Part shown: in pieces, positions 30,192-38,695 of the stretch
Position numbering within the stretch: the first letter of the stretch is position 1
How the letters are laid out: each line of letters starts with the position of its first letter
NCBI GenBank assembly: GCA_000621185.1
Contig: KK211223.1
Coordinates: forward strand, 145,077-209,076
Length of the DNA: 64,000 bases
Origin: Franconibacter pulveris DSM 19144
GTDB taxonomy: Bacteria; Pseudomonadota; Gammaproteobacteria; Enterobacterales; Enterobacteriaceae
Direction: 5' to 3'
Made by a program: the position numbers and the translations under genes
Notes under the pieces: generated by a model
Databases searched by the model: none
What the model was told of the DNA's origin: nothing
Seen by the model: the letters and a program-made list of their open reading frames with translations, nothing else

Positions 30192-30202
30192 ACAACACAA
30201 CA
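30192..30202 (+). promoter_or_regulatory. Probable GcvB small-RNA target in the cycA leader
   Basis: ACAACACAACA lies 11 bases before the cycA ATG and spans the ribosome-binding region. CA-rich motifs of this kind pair with the GU-rich R1 region of GcvB, which represses cycA with Hfq in E. coli and Salmonella. GcvB itself is not in the window. Confidence 0.65.
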
Positions 30203-30212
30203 GGAAACAAAC

Positions 30213-31625
30213 ATGGTAGATCAGGTTAAAGTCGCCGATACCACGGCCGCTCCGGAGGAGCAGTCGCTACGGCGCAATCTCACTAACCGCCATATTCAAC
30301 TTATTGCCATCGGTGGCGCTATCGGCACCGGGTTGTTTATGGGTTCCGGCAAAACCATCAGCCTCGCGGGGCCGTCGATTATTTTCGTCTATATGATAAT
30401 CGGCTTTATGCTCTTTTTTGTGATGCGCGCGATGGGCGAACTGCTGCTTTCCAATCTCGAATACAAGTCCTTCAGCGATTTTGCCGCCGACCTGCTGGGC
30501 CCGTGGGCGGGCTATTTTACCGGCTGGACTTACTGGTTCTGCTGGGTCGTGACCGGCATGGCGGACGTGGTGGCGATAACCGCCTACGCCCAGTTCTGGT
30601 TCCCCGATCTTTCAGACTGGGTCGCTTCGCTTGCCGTCGTGGTGCTGCTGCTGAGCCTGAACCTCGCCACCGTTAAGATGTTTGGCGAGATGGAGTTCTG
30701 GTTCGCGATGATCAAAATCGTCGCCATCGTCTCGCTGATTGTGGTGGGGCTGGTGATGGTGCTGATGCACTTCAAATCGCCGACCGGCGTTGAAGCGTCG
30801 TTCGCGCATCTGTGGAACGAAGGCGGCTGGTTTCCGAAAGGACTGAGCGGCTTCTTTGCCGGCTTCCAGATTGCGGTCTTCGCGTTTGTGGGGATTGAGC
30901 TGGTTGGCACCACGGCTGCGGAAACCAAAGATCCGGAGAAATCGCTGCCGCGCGCCATCAACTCCATTCCGATTCGCATCATCATGTTCTATGTGTTTGC
31001 GCTGATTATCATCATGTCCGTCACGCCGTGGAGCTCGGTAGTGCCGACGAAGAGCCCGTTCGTTGAGCTGTTCGTGCTGGTGGGTCTGCCTGCGGCGGCG
31101 AGCCTGATTAACTTCGTGGTGCTGACCTCTGCGGCCTCTTCCGCCAACAGCGGCGTCTTCTCCACCAGCCGTATGCTTTATGGGCTGGCGCAGGATGGCG
31201 TGGCGCCGAAGGCGTTCGCCAAACTTTCTAAGCGCGCCGTGCCGGCGAAAGGGCTGACGTTCTCCTGTATCTGCCTGCTGGGCGGCGTCGTCATGCTCTA
31301 TGTGAACCCGAACGTGATAACCGCGTTTACCATGATTACGACGGTATCGGCTATCCTGTTTATGTTCGTCTGGACCATCATCCTTTGCTCGTACCTGGTT
31401 TATCGCAAACAGCGTCCGCAACTGCATGAGAAGTCTATCTACAAGATGCCGCTCGGTAAGCTGATGTGCTGGGTCTGTATGGCGTTCTTTGTCTTTGTTA
31501 TCGCGCTGCTGACGCTGGAAGACGATACCCGCCAGGCGCTGCTGGTCACGCCGTTGTGGTTTGTCGTGCTGGGCGTGTGCTGGCTGTTTATCGGCAAGAA
31601 ACGGCTGGCGAGCTTCCGCAAATAA
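30213..31625 (+). CDS. cycA: D-serine/D-alanine/glycine permease CycA
   Basis: CycA is a proton-driven inner-membrane permease of the amino acid-polyamine-organocation family. It imports glycine, D-serine, D-alanine and D-cycloserine. The 470 residues match E. coli and carry twelve predicted helices; the first contains AIGGAIGTGLFMGSG, the substrate-binding motif of the family, and SGFFAGFQIAVFAFVGIELVGTTAAE is in helix 6. The ribosome site is AGGAAAC, overlapped by the probable GcvB target. Its terminator overlaps the end of ytfE. Confidence 0.97.
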   Translation: MVDQVKVADTTAAPEEQSLRRNLTNRHIQLIAIGGAIGTGLFMGSGKTISLAGPSIIFVYMIIGFMLFFVMRAMGELLLSNLEYKSFSDFAADLLGPWAGYFTGWTYWFCWVVTGMADVVAITAYAQFWFPDLSDWVASLAVVVLLLSLNLATVKMFGEMEFWFAMIKIVAIVSLIVVGLVMVLMHFKSPTGVEASFAHLWNEGGWFPKGLSGFFAGFQIAVFAFVGIELVGTTAAETKDPEKSLPRAINSIPIRIIMFYVFALIIIMSVTPWSSVVPTKSPFVELFVLVGLPAAASLINFVVLTSAASSANSGVFSTSRMLYGLAQDGVAPKAFAKLSKRAVPAKGLTFSCICLLGGVVMLYVNPNVITAFTMITTVSAILFMFVWTIILCSYLVYRKQRPQLHEKSIYKMPLGKLMCWVCMAFFVFVIALLTLEDDTRQALLVTPLWFVVLGVCWLFIGKKRLASFRK

Positions 31626-31664
31626 AAAAGGGCCCACGTATCGGGCCCGAAAGGTCAAACGAAG

Positions 31665-31694
31665 AGGCGCTCAATGGGCGCCTTTTTTATTTTT
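31665..31694 (+). terminator. Terminator after cycA, overlapping the ytfE stop
   Basis: AGGCGC (31665-31670) pairs with GCGCCT (31678-31683), then TTTTTT. The T tract contains the ytfE stop codon on the other strand (31687-31689). A second hairpin (GGGCCC/GGGCCC, 31630-31648) precedes it without a T tract. Confidence 0.85.
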
Positions 31695-32352
31695 CACCTG
31701 CGAGGGCACGCGGGAAAAGAATCGTGTTCTCAAGGCTGATGTGGTTCATCAGATCGTCAATCAGCGCATTAATACCGTTATACATCGCGCGCCAGGTGGT
31801 GCAGGCTTCCGGCGGCGGCGTCACGTTATTGGTGGCGTGCTTAATCACTTCCAGCAGTTCGCCCGCTTCATCATGCTCGCTCTCCATGACGCTTATCGGC
31901 CCTGCCGCCTGGCGGCCCATGCCCTGTTTGATCAGCGGAAACAGAATGCGCTCTTCTTTCATCATGTGGCTGGTCAGCTCTTCATGCAGCATGGTCAGGT
32001 ACTTGGCGAGGCCTTTCGGTACGCCAGGCTTATCCGCATGAACGCGCTCCACTTTGGCGGCCTGCAAAATGAGTTCCGGCAGTTGCTCACGGTGCCTGTC
32101 GTGGTAACGCACAAGGATGTGGTCGATGATCTCCGCCAGCGGCGCGCTATGCCACGCTTTCTCCAGCGGCTCTTCTGAAAGCGTCGCCAGTTCAGCTTCG
32201 ATAGCTTCCAGATCCAGATTTTGCCGGGTCGCAGCGCGCAGCAGGGTTTGCTTGCCGCCGCAGCAAAAGTCGAGTTCGTATTTACGGAATAAAGCAGAGG
32301 CGCGGGGAATGGTAAGCGCCAGCTCGCCAAGGGGGCGATCGCGAAAGGCCAT
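31687..32352 (-). CDS. ytfE: Iron-sulfur cluster repair protein YtfE (RIC)
   Basis: YtfE is a di-iron hemerythrin-like protein that repairs iron-sulfur clusters damaged by nitric oxide or peroxide. The 221 residues include the N-terminal ScdA-type domain with DFCCGG (C30, C31) and a C-terminal four-helix bundle with His/Glu iron ligands in [39 protein letters not shown] and [16 protein letters not shown] 23-bp NsrR-type operator precedes it, and nsrR is in this window. Cytoplasmic. Confidence 0.96.
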   Translation of the reverse strand: MAFRDRPLGELALTIPRASALFRKYELDFCCGGKQTLLRAATRQNLDLEAIEAELATLSEEPLEKAWHSAPLAEIIDHILVRYHDRHREQLPELILQAAKVERVHADKPGVPKGLAKYLTMLHEELTSHMMKEERILFPLIKQGMGRQAAGPISVMESEHDEAGELLEVIKHATNNVTPPPEACTTWRAMYNGINALIDDLMNHISLENTILFPRALAGEK

Positions 32353-32378
32353 AGGGATTACCTCATCATCAGGAATAT

Positions 32379-32401
32379 AAGATGCATATTAAATACATGT
32401 T
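32379..32401. promoter_or_regulatory. NsrR operator upstream of ytfE
   Basis: An 11-1-11 inverted repeat with half sites AAGATGCATAT and (reverse strand) AACATGTATTT, agreeing at 8 of 11 positions. This is the architecture and sequence type of NsrR sites. It lies 26 bases upstream of the ytfE start, where repressor would block transcription. Confidence 0.8.
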
Positions 32402-32532
32402 TTAAGTGAAGCTATAACCCCTTAGAGGCAGGGGATTAAAATGAGAGGTGCGTCACAATTTTTTTCCACATTTAACTTGCTGATTGCTATCAGGAAAGGC
32501 GCGTTTGCGGGCGCGATGCGCTGGAGAGTTAT

Positions 32533-32559
32533 TAAACAAGCTGCTTTGCCTGCCGATAG
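32533..32559 (+). promoter_or_regulatory. Candidate sigma-28 (FliA) promoter
   Basis: TAAACAAG, exactly 11 bases, GCCGATAG. The TAAA core and 7 of 8 -10 bases of TAAAGTTT-N11-GCCGATAA match. It ends 35 bases before the chemoreceptor ATG at 32595. Confidence 0.75.
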
Positions 32560-32594
32560 ATACACGTCTGATAACACCTGCAATAAGGCAATTC

Positions 32595-34259
32595 ATGTTT
32601 AAACGTATAAAAGTTATAACTCTCTTAATCACCGTTCTGGGCGTTCTGGGCGCGCTGCAGCTCATTTCAGCGGGCGTGTTTATCAGCGCGCTGAATAACG
32701 ACAAAAACAACTTTTCCGTCTCTCAGATTTCCAGCCAGAACGTGGCGGAGTTTACCGACGCCTGGATAAGCCTCAACCAGGCGCGCGTTACCCTTAACCG
32801 CGGCATGCTGCGCCTGCAAAGCAGCATGGCGAACCAGATTAACGGTGCGCAGCTCAATGAGCTGGTGAAAAATGCGAACAACCTGCTGGCGGAAGCGCAA
32901 AGCCATTATGATAAATACTATGCGCTGCCGGAAACGCCGGGGATGGATGAGCATATTGTTGATAGTCTGGAAGAGCACTATGGCATTTATCACGCCACGC
33001 TTGCCCGCATGAACACTTTCCTGGCGCAGGGCAACCTGGAGGAGATGTTCAAGCAAAACGCCGAGCAGAAGCAGGTCGCCATGCAGAAGGTTTACCGCGA
33101 ATGGCGCGCAGCGCAGGCGAAGCTTACCAGCGCGGGCGTTACGGACAACGAAAATGACTACAAGCGTATCCTTTGGGTGCTTAGCGCCATCATGGCGGTT
33201 GTCGTCGCCGTTATCATCGCAAGCTGGATGGCGATGCGTCGGGTGCTGTTAATGCCGCTGCATGACGTGATAAGCCACATCCGCACTATTGCCGCAGGCG
33301 ACCTGACGCAGGCTATCGACGCGGAAGGCAAAAACGAGATGGCGTTGCTGGCCCGCAACCTGCATGAAATGCAGCAGGCGCTGGTCAACACCGTCAGCGC
33401 CGTACGCGACAGCACCGATACTATCTTCACCGGCGCCGGCGAAATCTCTGCGGGCAGCAACGATCTCTCTTCCCGCACCGAGCAGCAGGCCGCGTCGCTG
33501 GAAGAGACGGCCGCCAGCATGGAACAGCTGACGGCAACGGTTAAGCAGAATGCGGATAACGCCCGCCAGGCGACCCAGCTGGCGCGCAGCGCCTCGGAAA
33601 CCGCGCAGAAAGGCGGCAACGTGGTTAGCAGCGTGGTGAAAACGATGGATGAGATTGCGGCAAGCTCCAGTCAGATTGCGCAGATAACCAACGTTATCGA
33701 CGGCATCGCTTTCCAGACCAATATCCTCGCGCTGAATGCGGCGGTGGAAGCGGCGCGCGCGGGCGAGCAGGGCCGCGGCTTCGCCGTCGTGGCGGGCGAA
33801 GTACGCACGCTGGCGCAACGCAGCGCTCAGGCGGCGAAAGAGATCAAAGCGCTGATCGAAAACTCCGGCAACCGCGTTGATGCGGGCAGCACGCTGGTGC
33901 GCGAAGCGGGCGACACCATGAAAGAGATAGTGGGCGCGGTGACGCGCGTAACGGACATCATGGGTGAAATCGCTTCTGCCTCGGACGAGCAGAGCCGTGG
34001 TATCGACCAGGTCGGCCAGGCGGTCGCGGAAATGGACAAAGTGACCCAGCAGAACGCCTCGCTGGTGGAAGAGTCCGCCGCCGCAGCGGCCGCGCTTGAA
34101 GAACAGGCGGCGCGCCTTAACGACGCGGTCGCCGTGTTCAAGCTGCGCCGTCAGGCCGCGGCGGGCGCGACGAAAACCGCGCTGAAAACGCCGGTTGCGG
34201 CGCCCGTGCTGAAAGCCCAGCCTGCCGGTCCGGCGGACAATAACTGGGAAACCTTCTGA
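32595..34259 (+). CDS. Tsr-like methyl-accepting chemotaxis protein
   Basis: A 554-residue chemoreceptor close to Tsr throughout the signalling domain. TM1 is at about 7-30, a TarH four-helix sensor at about 34-190, TM2 at about 190-210, then HAMP, methylation helices with [29 protein letters not shown] split over the first one, the [23 protein letters not shown] tip, and a C-terminal NWETF that binds CheR and CheB. R64, N68 and R69, which hold the amino-acid ligand in Tsr, are conserved, but the position of Tsr T156 aligns with Ala, so the ligand may not be serine. The start at 32595 follows AAGG. Confidence 0.95.
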   Translation: MFKRIKVITLLITVLGVLGALQLISAGVFISALNNDKNNFSVSQISSQNVAEFTDAWISLNQARVTLNRGMLRLQSSMANQINGAQLNELVKNANNLLAEAQSHYDKYYALPETPGMDEHIVDSLEEHYGIYHATLARMNTFLAQGNLEEMFKQNAEQKQVAMQKVYREWRAAQAKLTSAGVTDNENDYKRILWVLSAIMAVVVAVIIASWMAMRRVLLMPLHDVISHIRTIAAGDLTQAIDAEGKNEMALLARNLHEMQQALVNTVSAVRDSTDTIFTGAGEISAGSNDLSSRTEQQAASLEETAASMEQLTATVKQNADNARQATQLARSASETAQKGGNVVSSVVKTMDEIAASSSQIAQITNVIDGIAFQTNILALNAAVEAARAGEQGRGFAVVAGEVRTLAQRSAQAAKEIKALIENSGNRVDAGSTLVREAGDTMKEIVGAVTRVTDIMGEIASASDEQSRGIDQVGQAVAEMDKVTQQNASLVEESAAAAAALEEQAARLNDAVAVFKLRRQAAAGATKTALKTPVAAPVLKAQPAGPADNNWETF

Positions 34260-34274
34260 TAAGAACGCGCCGCT

Positions 34275-35258
34275 TTATGCGGCGCGTTTATTTTCATCCA
34301 CCGACGCAGGTTCCACCGTCGGCTTTTCCGGCCTCGCGCGCACCGCTATCACCACGCCTGCCACCAGCAGCGCGATACCCGCAAGCGTTATTAGCGGCGG
34401 CATAGCCTGGCGCAGCAGGAAGGTATATAAAAGCCCGGCCAGCGTTTCAAAGACAATCAGCGGCCCGAGGACAACCGTCGGCAAGCGTTGGCTCGCCTGG
34501 TTCCAGCAAAGAGCGCCAATCCACGAGCAGCACACCGCAATCGCCACCATGAGCGCGATAAAAACGCCAGGCCGCGGCCCGAAAGGCAGCGCGAAGTCGC
34601 CCTGGCTCCCATCCAGCCAGAAGCAGACACCCACATAGCCGGCCAGCGAGACGGGCAGCGTCACCAGCGCCTGGGCTGTCGCCCACATCATCGGGTGCTT
34701 GTTCGGATTCTCGCGCAGCCAGCGCGCATTACGCAGCGCATACCATGCCCAGCAGGCCACCGAAACCAGCGCCAGCGCAATGCCGCTACTGTAACGCCAG
34801 AGGCTGAAGTCGGGCAGGCCGCGATCGAGCTCCGCAATATTAACGAAAACCAGCCCAAAAGCGGTGCAAAGCAGCGCAGGCGCCATGCGCCGCCACGGCA
34901 GCTTGCCGTCGCGTTGGCTATAAAGCAGATTAGCGAAGACCGGGATAACCACCGGCAAAGTGCCGATTATCATGGTGGAGACAGGCGCGCCGGTGCGCTG
35001 GATAGCGCTCGCAAGGCAGACGTAATAGATAAGGTTGCCCATCATGGTAAGCGCCAGCGCGGTGAGCCAGTCCCGGCGGGAAAGCTGTTTTAGCCGCGCG
35101 CGGCCAAGCCAGGCGATGGGCAGCGCAATCAGGCCCAGCGCCAGATAACGCCCCATCGACTGCAACGCCGCCGGGTATTCCGGCACGATCAGCGGCCCAA
35201 CAAAAATCAATCCCCAGAACAGCCCCGCCACGAGGGCATACACCACGCCTGTTAACAT
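34275..35258 (-). CDS. ytfF: EamA (DMT-family) transporter YtfF
   Basis: A 327-residue inner-membrane protein with about ten helices. It matches E. coli YtfF closely: LVAGLFWGLIFVGPLIVPEYPAALQ in the first helix pair, TGAPVSTMIIGTLPVVIPVFANLLYS in the middle, and GPLIVFETLAGLLYTFLLRQ near the end. The substrate is unknown. In E. coli ytfE and ytfF are neighbours; here the Tsr-like gene is inserted between them. Confidence 0.92.
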   Translation of the reverse strand: MLTGVVYALVAGLFWGLIFVGPLIVPEYPAALQSMGRYLALGLIALPIAWLGRARLKQLSRRDWLTALALTMMGNLIYYVCLASAIQRTGAPVSTMIIGTLPVVIPVFANLLYSQRDGKLPWRRMAPALLCTAFGLVFVNIAELDRGLPDFSLWRYSSGIALALVSVACWAWYALRNARWLRENPNKHPMMWATAQALVTLPVSLAGYVGVCFWLDGSQGDFALPFGPRPGVFIALMVAIAVCCSWIGALCWNQASQRLPTVVLGPLIVFETLAGLLYTFLLRQAMPPLITLAGIALLVAGVVIAVRARPEKPTVEPASVDENKRAA

Positions 35259-35335
35259 CTACTGCCTCTCTTTTCTCATCCGCCCTGTAGCTTAGAAGGG
35301 GAGGCGTGCCGGCGTATTGTATGAAATTGCGCAGT

Positions 35336-35917
35336 TCAGCTCAGGTCGTGCAGCGCTCTGGAGAGCGGTTCGGTGAGCTGGAGCTCGCTGAAAGCGACTT
35401 TTAACCCGGCCCGGCCAGGGGAGCAGCACATCGCGCCGATAAAATAGCGCTCCGCTTCGGGAAAGGGACACAGGCGCAGCAGCGGCCAGACGTCGCCGTC
35501 GGTGGAATACTGCAAGCGCAGCGCGCCTTTCAGGCGCGTCAGACGCAACCAGAAGTGGTTTTGCCGCGCCGGGAAAATACCGGTCGCCCAGTCGGAGTTC
35601 AGGTTCGTCAGCACGCTGCCTATCATTGGCGCGTCGTCGTTATACTCAATGCCCGCTTTGAGCCAGCGATGCTCATCAATGAGCAGCATCAGCCCCGCCT
35701 GATCGTAAAGGGTGGTGAAGTCGCCTTCGACACGCAGTTGAAAAGTGAAATCGCCGCTCGCTTCCACCCCATAAACATGGCCGGAGTGGCGCTGAAAACC
35801 ATACCAGGTGTTTTGCCAAAAATCGGTTTCATTATCCGTGGTCGCATGCAGGACGTCATCGCGCAACGTCCACTGCTGCGGCGCGTTAAGCCAGCGCCAG
35901 CTTTCTGTCTGTTTCAT
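35336..35917 (-). CDS. DUF1349 domain protein
   Basis: A 193-residue cytoplasmic protein of the DUF1349 family, with a concanavalin A-like beta-sandwich fold. Characteristic stretches are TDFWQNTWYGFQRHSGHVYG, FTTLYDQAGLMLLIDEHRWLKAGIEYND and a C-terminal PGRAGLKVAFSELQL. Some members are annotated as regulating enolase or as binding carbohydrate; I cannot assign a function here. It starts 49 bases downstream of the AraC-family gene on the same strand, so the two probably form a unit. No E. coli counterpart at this locus. Confidence 0.82.
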   Translation of the reverse strand: MKQTESWRWLNAPQQWTLRDDVLHATTDNETDFWQNTWYGFQRHSGHVYGVEASGDFTFQLRVEGDFTTLYDQAGLMLLIDEHRWLKAGIEYNDDAPMIGSVLTNLNSDWATGIFPARQNHFWLRLTRLKGALRLQYSTDGDVWPLLRLCPFPEAERYFIGAMCCSPGRAGLKVAFSELQLTEPLSRALHDLS

Positions 35918-35966
35918 AACGCCTCCTGCCTGAAGATGTGCCTGAAGTATAGCGGCGCAGAGGATG

Positions 35967-36791
35967 TCAGCGCGCCACCTGTTTCTGGTAGCGTACCGGG
36001 GTGATGCCGTAGCGGCGAGTGAAGGCGCGGGTAAGGTGCGACTGGTCGACTAATCCCGCCGCCGCCGCGACCTCCGCCGCAGGCATGCCGAGCGCGAGGA
36101 ATTGCTTGGCGCGCCACAGGCGAATGGCCATCAGCATCTGATGGGGGGTAACGTGAAAGCGCCGCTTAAACTGGCGCTGGAAATGATACGGGCTAAGGGC
36201 CGCCACGTCCGCCAGCGCATCGAGCGTTAGCGGCTGCATATAGTTGTCGTGCAGATAGTCGCGCACCCGGTCAAAGCGCTGTTGTCCGGGTGTTGCGGCG
36301 GGCGGCGAATGACGGGCGTAAGGGCGAAAGGCGTCGATAAGCTCAAGCAGCATGCCCTGCCAGGCGAGCGGGTCGGGCTGCGTCCAGAGCTGATGTATAA
36401 GTCGCCCTACGTGGCGCGAGCGCTGCGGGTCGTGACGCTCCGCCTCGCTAAACCACCAGTTTTTCTCGCCGGTAAGCTGCTCAAGCAACGGCGGCTCAAG
36501 GTAGATCATCCGATAGCGCCAGCCTTCCTGAGTCGCCGCTTCGCCGGTGTGCAGCTCATCCGGGTTCATGGTGATAAGCGAATTTACCGCCGCCACGTGT
36601 TGCGCGCCGCGATAGCGAAAGCGCTCCGCGCCGAGTTCAATCGTGCCGATGCCGAAAGCCTCGTGAGTGTGCGGTTCAAAGGCGTAGCGGGCGATATGGG
36701 CGTGATAAAGCTCAACGCCTGGCAACTGCGGCAATTGCCGGAAGCGGGCGCTGTCTTTTTCGTCAGGAAATTGCTCGGGTACGCCTTGCAC
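35967..36791 (-). CDS. AraC-family transcriptional regulator
   Basis: A 274-residue regulator. The N-terminal cupin-like sensor domain (about 25-160) contains HTHEAFGIGTIELGAERF and MNPDELHTGEA. The C-terminal AraC-type double helix-turn-helix (about 175-270) contains LTLDALADVAALSPYHFQRQFKRRF and DQSHLTRAFTRRYGITPVRYQ. The ligand is unknown. It precedes the DUF1349 gene on the same strand. The pair is inserted between ytfF and qorB relative to E. coli. Confidence 0.88.
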   Translation of the reverse strand: MQGVPEQFPDEKDSARFRQLPQLPGVELYHAHIARYAFEPHTHEAFGIGTIELGAERFRYRGAQHVAAVNSLITMNPDELHTGEAATQEGWRYRMIYLEPPLLEQLTGEKNWWFSEAERHDPQRSRHVGRLIHQLWTQPDPLAWQGMLLELIDAFRPYARHSPPAATPGQQRFDRVRDYLHDNYMQPLTLDALADVAALSPYHFQRQFKRRFHVTPHQMLMAIRLWRAKQFLALGMPAAEVAAAAGLVDQSHLTRAFTRRYGITPVRYQKQVAR

Positions 36792-36876
36792 GGTGGCTCT
36801 CCGCTAAGGATGAGGCTTCATTATAGGAACAAGCCTGTGTGACGCCACCGTTATTAACGTTTATTTAACGTATCGC

Positions 36877-37248
36877 TTATTCGACGCGAGAGAGGTTGGC
36901 GTCGTCGCAGCCCGCGTTGCGGCATTCGCGCTCAATGCTTTTCAGCAGTTCGATGCGGGAGGCCATTTTTTCGTTTACGCAGCCCAGCAGCAGGGTTGAG
37001 CCTTCCGCGCACGCCTGGTCGCGCGCCTTAAGCCAGGCGATTTGCGCTTTTTTCACCAGCGGCTTTTGCTCAGGGCTGAGTACCGACATCGTGTTTTTAT
37101 ACTGTTGGTTCAGGTCGCGGTCGCTCTGCACCATCTCCAGCGCGGCGCAGTAGGTCAGGTCATAGGCGCTGCGCGGATTGTCGCAACTCATAGACCAGGC
37201 TGAAGCGCTGCCAAGCAGCAGAGAAAAGGCGATAAGGCGTGCTTTCAC
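36877..37248 (-). CDS. DUF1311 (LprI-like) secreted protein
   Basis: I chose GTG at 37248, which follows AAGGAAC and gives a 123-residue protein with a clean signal peptide (about 1-19, ending ASAWS). The mature part is a DUF1311 domain with paired cysteines: MSCDNPRSAYDLTYCAA, a central WLKARDQACAEGSTLLLGCV, then ERECRNAGC. Mycobacterial LprI of this family inhibits lysozyme; a similar role here is possible but untested. An upstream ATG at 37344 would make a 155-residue form without a proper signal peptide. Confidence 0.8.
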   Translation of the reverse strand: MKARLIAFSLLLGSASAWSMSCDNPRSAYDLTYCAALEMVQSDRDLNQQYKNTMSVLSPEQKPLVKKAQIAWLKARDQACAEGSTLLLGCVNEKMASRIELLKSIERECRNAGCDDANLSRVE

Positions 37249-37348
37249 GGGACGTTCCTTTTTAAGCCCACAGGCTTGAATCGTAAATGAGGGCACGCAT
37301 TGTACAGGGCAGGCTGACAAAGCGCAGCCTGCCAGAATTAGCAATCAA

Positions 37349-38206
37349 TCAGTTAGTCTGAAGCAGGGCGCGCAGGCTCTCTGCAAGCGGCGTGGTCGGG
37401 TGGCCGATAAGCGTGCTGAGCTGGCGGCTGTCGTCAAAAAGCCCGCCTTTTGATGCTCCCACGTCTGAGTTGGCAAGCAGGGCGGCGAACGGCTCCGGCA
37501 GGCCAGCGCTCTGCAACGCCGCTTTAAAATCCGCTTCGCTGAGGTTCTGGTAAACCACCGGTTTGCCGCTCAGTTCGCTTAGCTGCGCGGTCAGGTCGGA
37601 AAGCGTCCAGGCTTCGTCGCCCGCCAGTTCATAAACGTTGCCCGCCTGATTATCCAGGGTCATTACGCGGGCGGCGGCTTCGGCGTAGTCCGCACGCGTT
37701 GCACTGGCTATCTTGCCTTCCCCGGCGCTGCCGATAAACGCGCCATGTTCCAGCGCAGGCGGCACGCTCGCCAGATAATTTTCGGTATACCAGCCGTTAC
37801 GCAGCAGCGCGAAGGGGATGCCCGATTCCGCCAGCATCTTTTCCGTGGCGACATGTTCTTCCGCCAGCCCCAGCGGCGAGCGGTCGGCGTGCAGCAGGCT
37901 GGTATAGGCGATGAATGTTACCCCGGCCGCTTTCGCCGCCTCAATCACGTTGTGGTGCTGCGGCGCGCGCTGTCCCACCTCGCTTGAGGAGATAAGCAGC
38001 AGCTTTTCCACGCCAGTTAGCGCAGCCTGAAGGGCGGCGGCATCGCCATATTCGGCGCGCCTCACCTGCACCCCTTTTTGAGCCAGGTCGGCGACTTTCG
38101 TCGGATCGCGTACGATGGCGACGAGCTGCTCTGCCGCCACGGTTTTCAGTAAGTCGGCAATAACAAGACGGCCAAGGTGGCCGGAAGCGCCGGTGATAGC
38201 AATCAT
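37349..38206 (-). CDS. qorB: NAD(P)H:quinone oxidoreductase QorB (YtfG)
   Basis: A cytoplasmic NAD(P)-binding Rossmann protein of the NmrA-like family that reduces quinones with NADPH. The 285 residues begin MIAITGASGHLGRLVI with the nucleotide-binding GASGHLG at 6-12, and contain the QHHNVIEAAKAAGVTFIAYTSLLHAD and RNGWYTENYL stretches of the family. It is divergent from ytfH, an HxlR-type regulator, which probably controls it. Confidence 0.94.
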   Translation of the reverse strand: MIAITGASGHLGRLVIADLLKTVAAEQLVAIVRDPTKVADLAQKGVQVRRAEYGDAAALQAALTGVEKLLLISSSEVGQRAPQHHNVIEAAKAAGVTFIAYTSLLHADRSPLGLAEEHVATEKMLAESGIPFALLRNGWYTENYLASVPPALEHGAFIGSAGEGKIASATRADYAEAAARVMTLDNQAGNVYELAGDEAWTLSDLTAQLSELSGKPVVYQNLSEADFKAALQSAGLPEPFAALLANSDVGASKGGLFDDSRQLSTLIGHPTTPLAESLRALLQTN

Positions 38207-38259
38207 AGGTTTACTCCTTCATGTTGGGTGACTGTTGTGGCACACTATCACCCAAGCTA

Positions 38260-38287
38260 ACTTTTAGTAAGTACGAACAAAAAGGTA
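38260..38287. promoter_or_regulatory. Candidate YtfH operator between qorB and ytfH
   Basis: ACTT-N5-AAGT (38260-38272) is an imperfect inverted repeat, and GTAAGTA occurs at 38267-38273 and again at about 38284-38290. HxlR-family regulators of divergent reductase genes usually bind such intergenic sites. Tentative. Confidence 0.35.
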
Positions 38288-38290
38288 AGT

Positions 38291-38695
38291 ATGGAAAAAA
38301 TCAACGCTCCTGTCAGCCTGAGCGACCAGATGCGTAACGGGAATCTCTTCGCCGAGCAGTGCCCTTCGCGCGATGTGCTCAAACATGTCACCAGCCGCTG
38401 GGGCGTGCTGATCTTAGTGGCGCTGCGCGAAGGCACCCATCGCTTTAGCGACCTGCGGCGCAAAGTGGGCGGCGTAAGCGAAAAGATGCTGGCGCAGACG
38501 CTGCAGTGGCTGGAACATGACGGCTTCATCAATCGCAAATCGTTTCCGGTCGTTCCGCCGCATGTGGAGTACAGCCTGACGCCGCTTGGGCTGGAGGTGA
38601 GTGAGAAGGTGGCGGCGCTGGCCGACTGGATAGAGCTCAACCTGCCGCAGGTGCTGGCGTCCCGCCCGCCGGAGCAGGACGCCAGCGCGGATTAG
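38291..38695 (+). CDS. ytfH: HxlR-family transcriptional regulator YtfH
   Basis: A 134-residue winged-helix regulator. [25 protein letters not shown] includes the family Cys and recognition region, and [34 protein letters not shown] forms the wing. Relatives sense quinones or aldehydes through the N-terminal Cys (Cys24 here). It is divergent from qorB, its probable target. Its TAG stop overlaps the cpdB stop on the other strand. Confidence 0.92.
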   Translation: MEKINAPVSLSDQMRNGNLFAEQCPSRDVLKHVTSRWGVLILVALREGTHRFSDLRRKVGGVSEKMLAQTLQWLEHDGFINRKSFPVVPPHVEYSLTPLGLEVSEKVAALADWIELNLPQVLASRPPEQDASAD

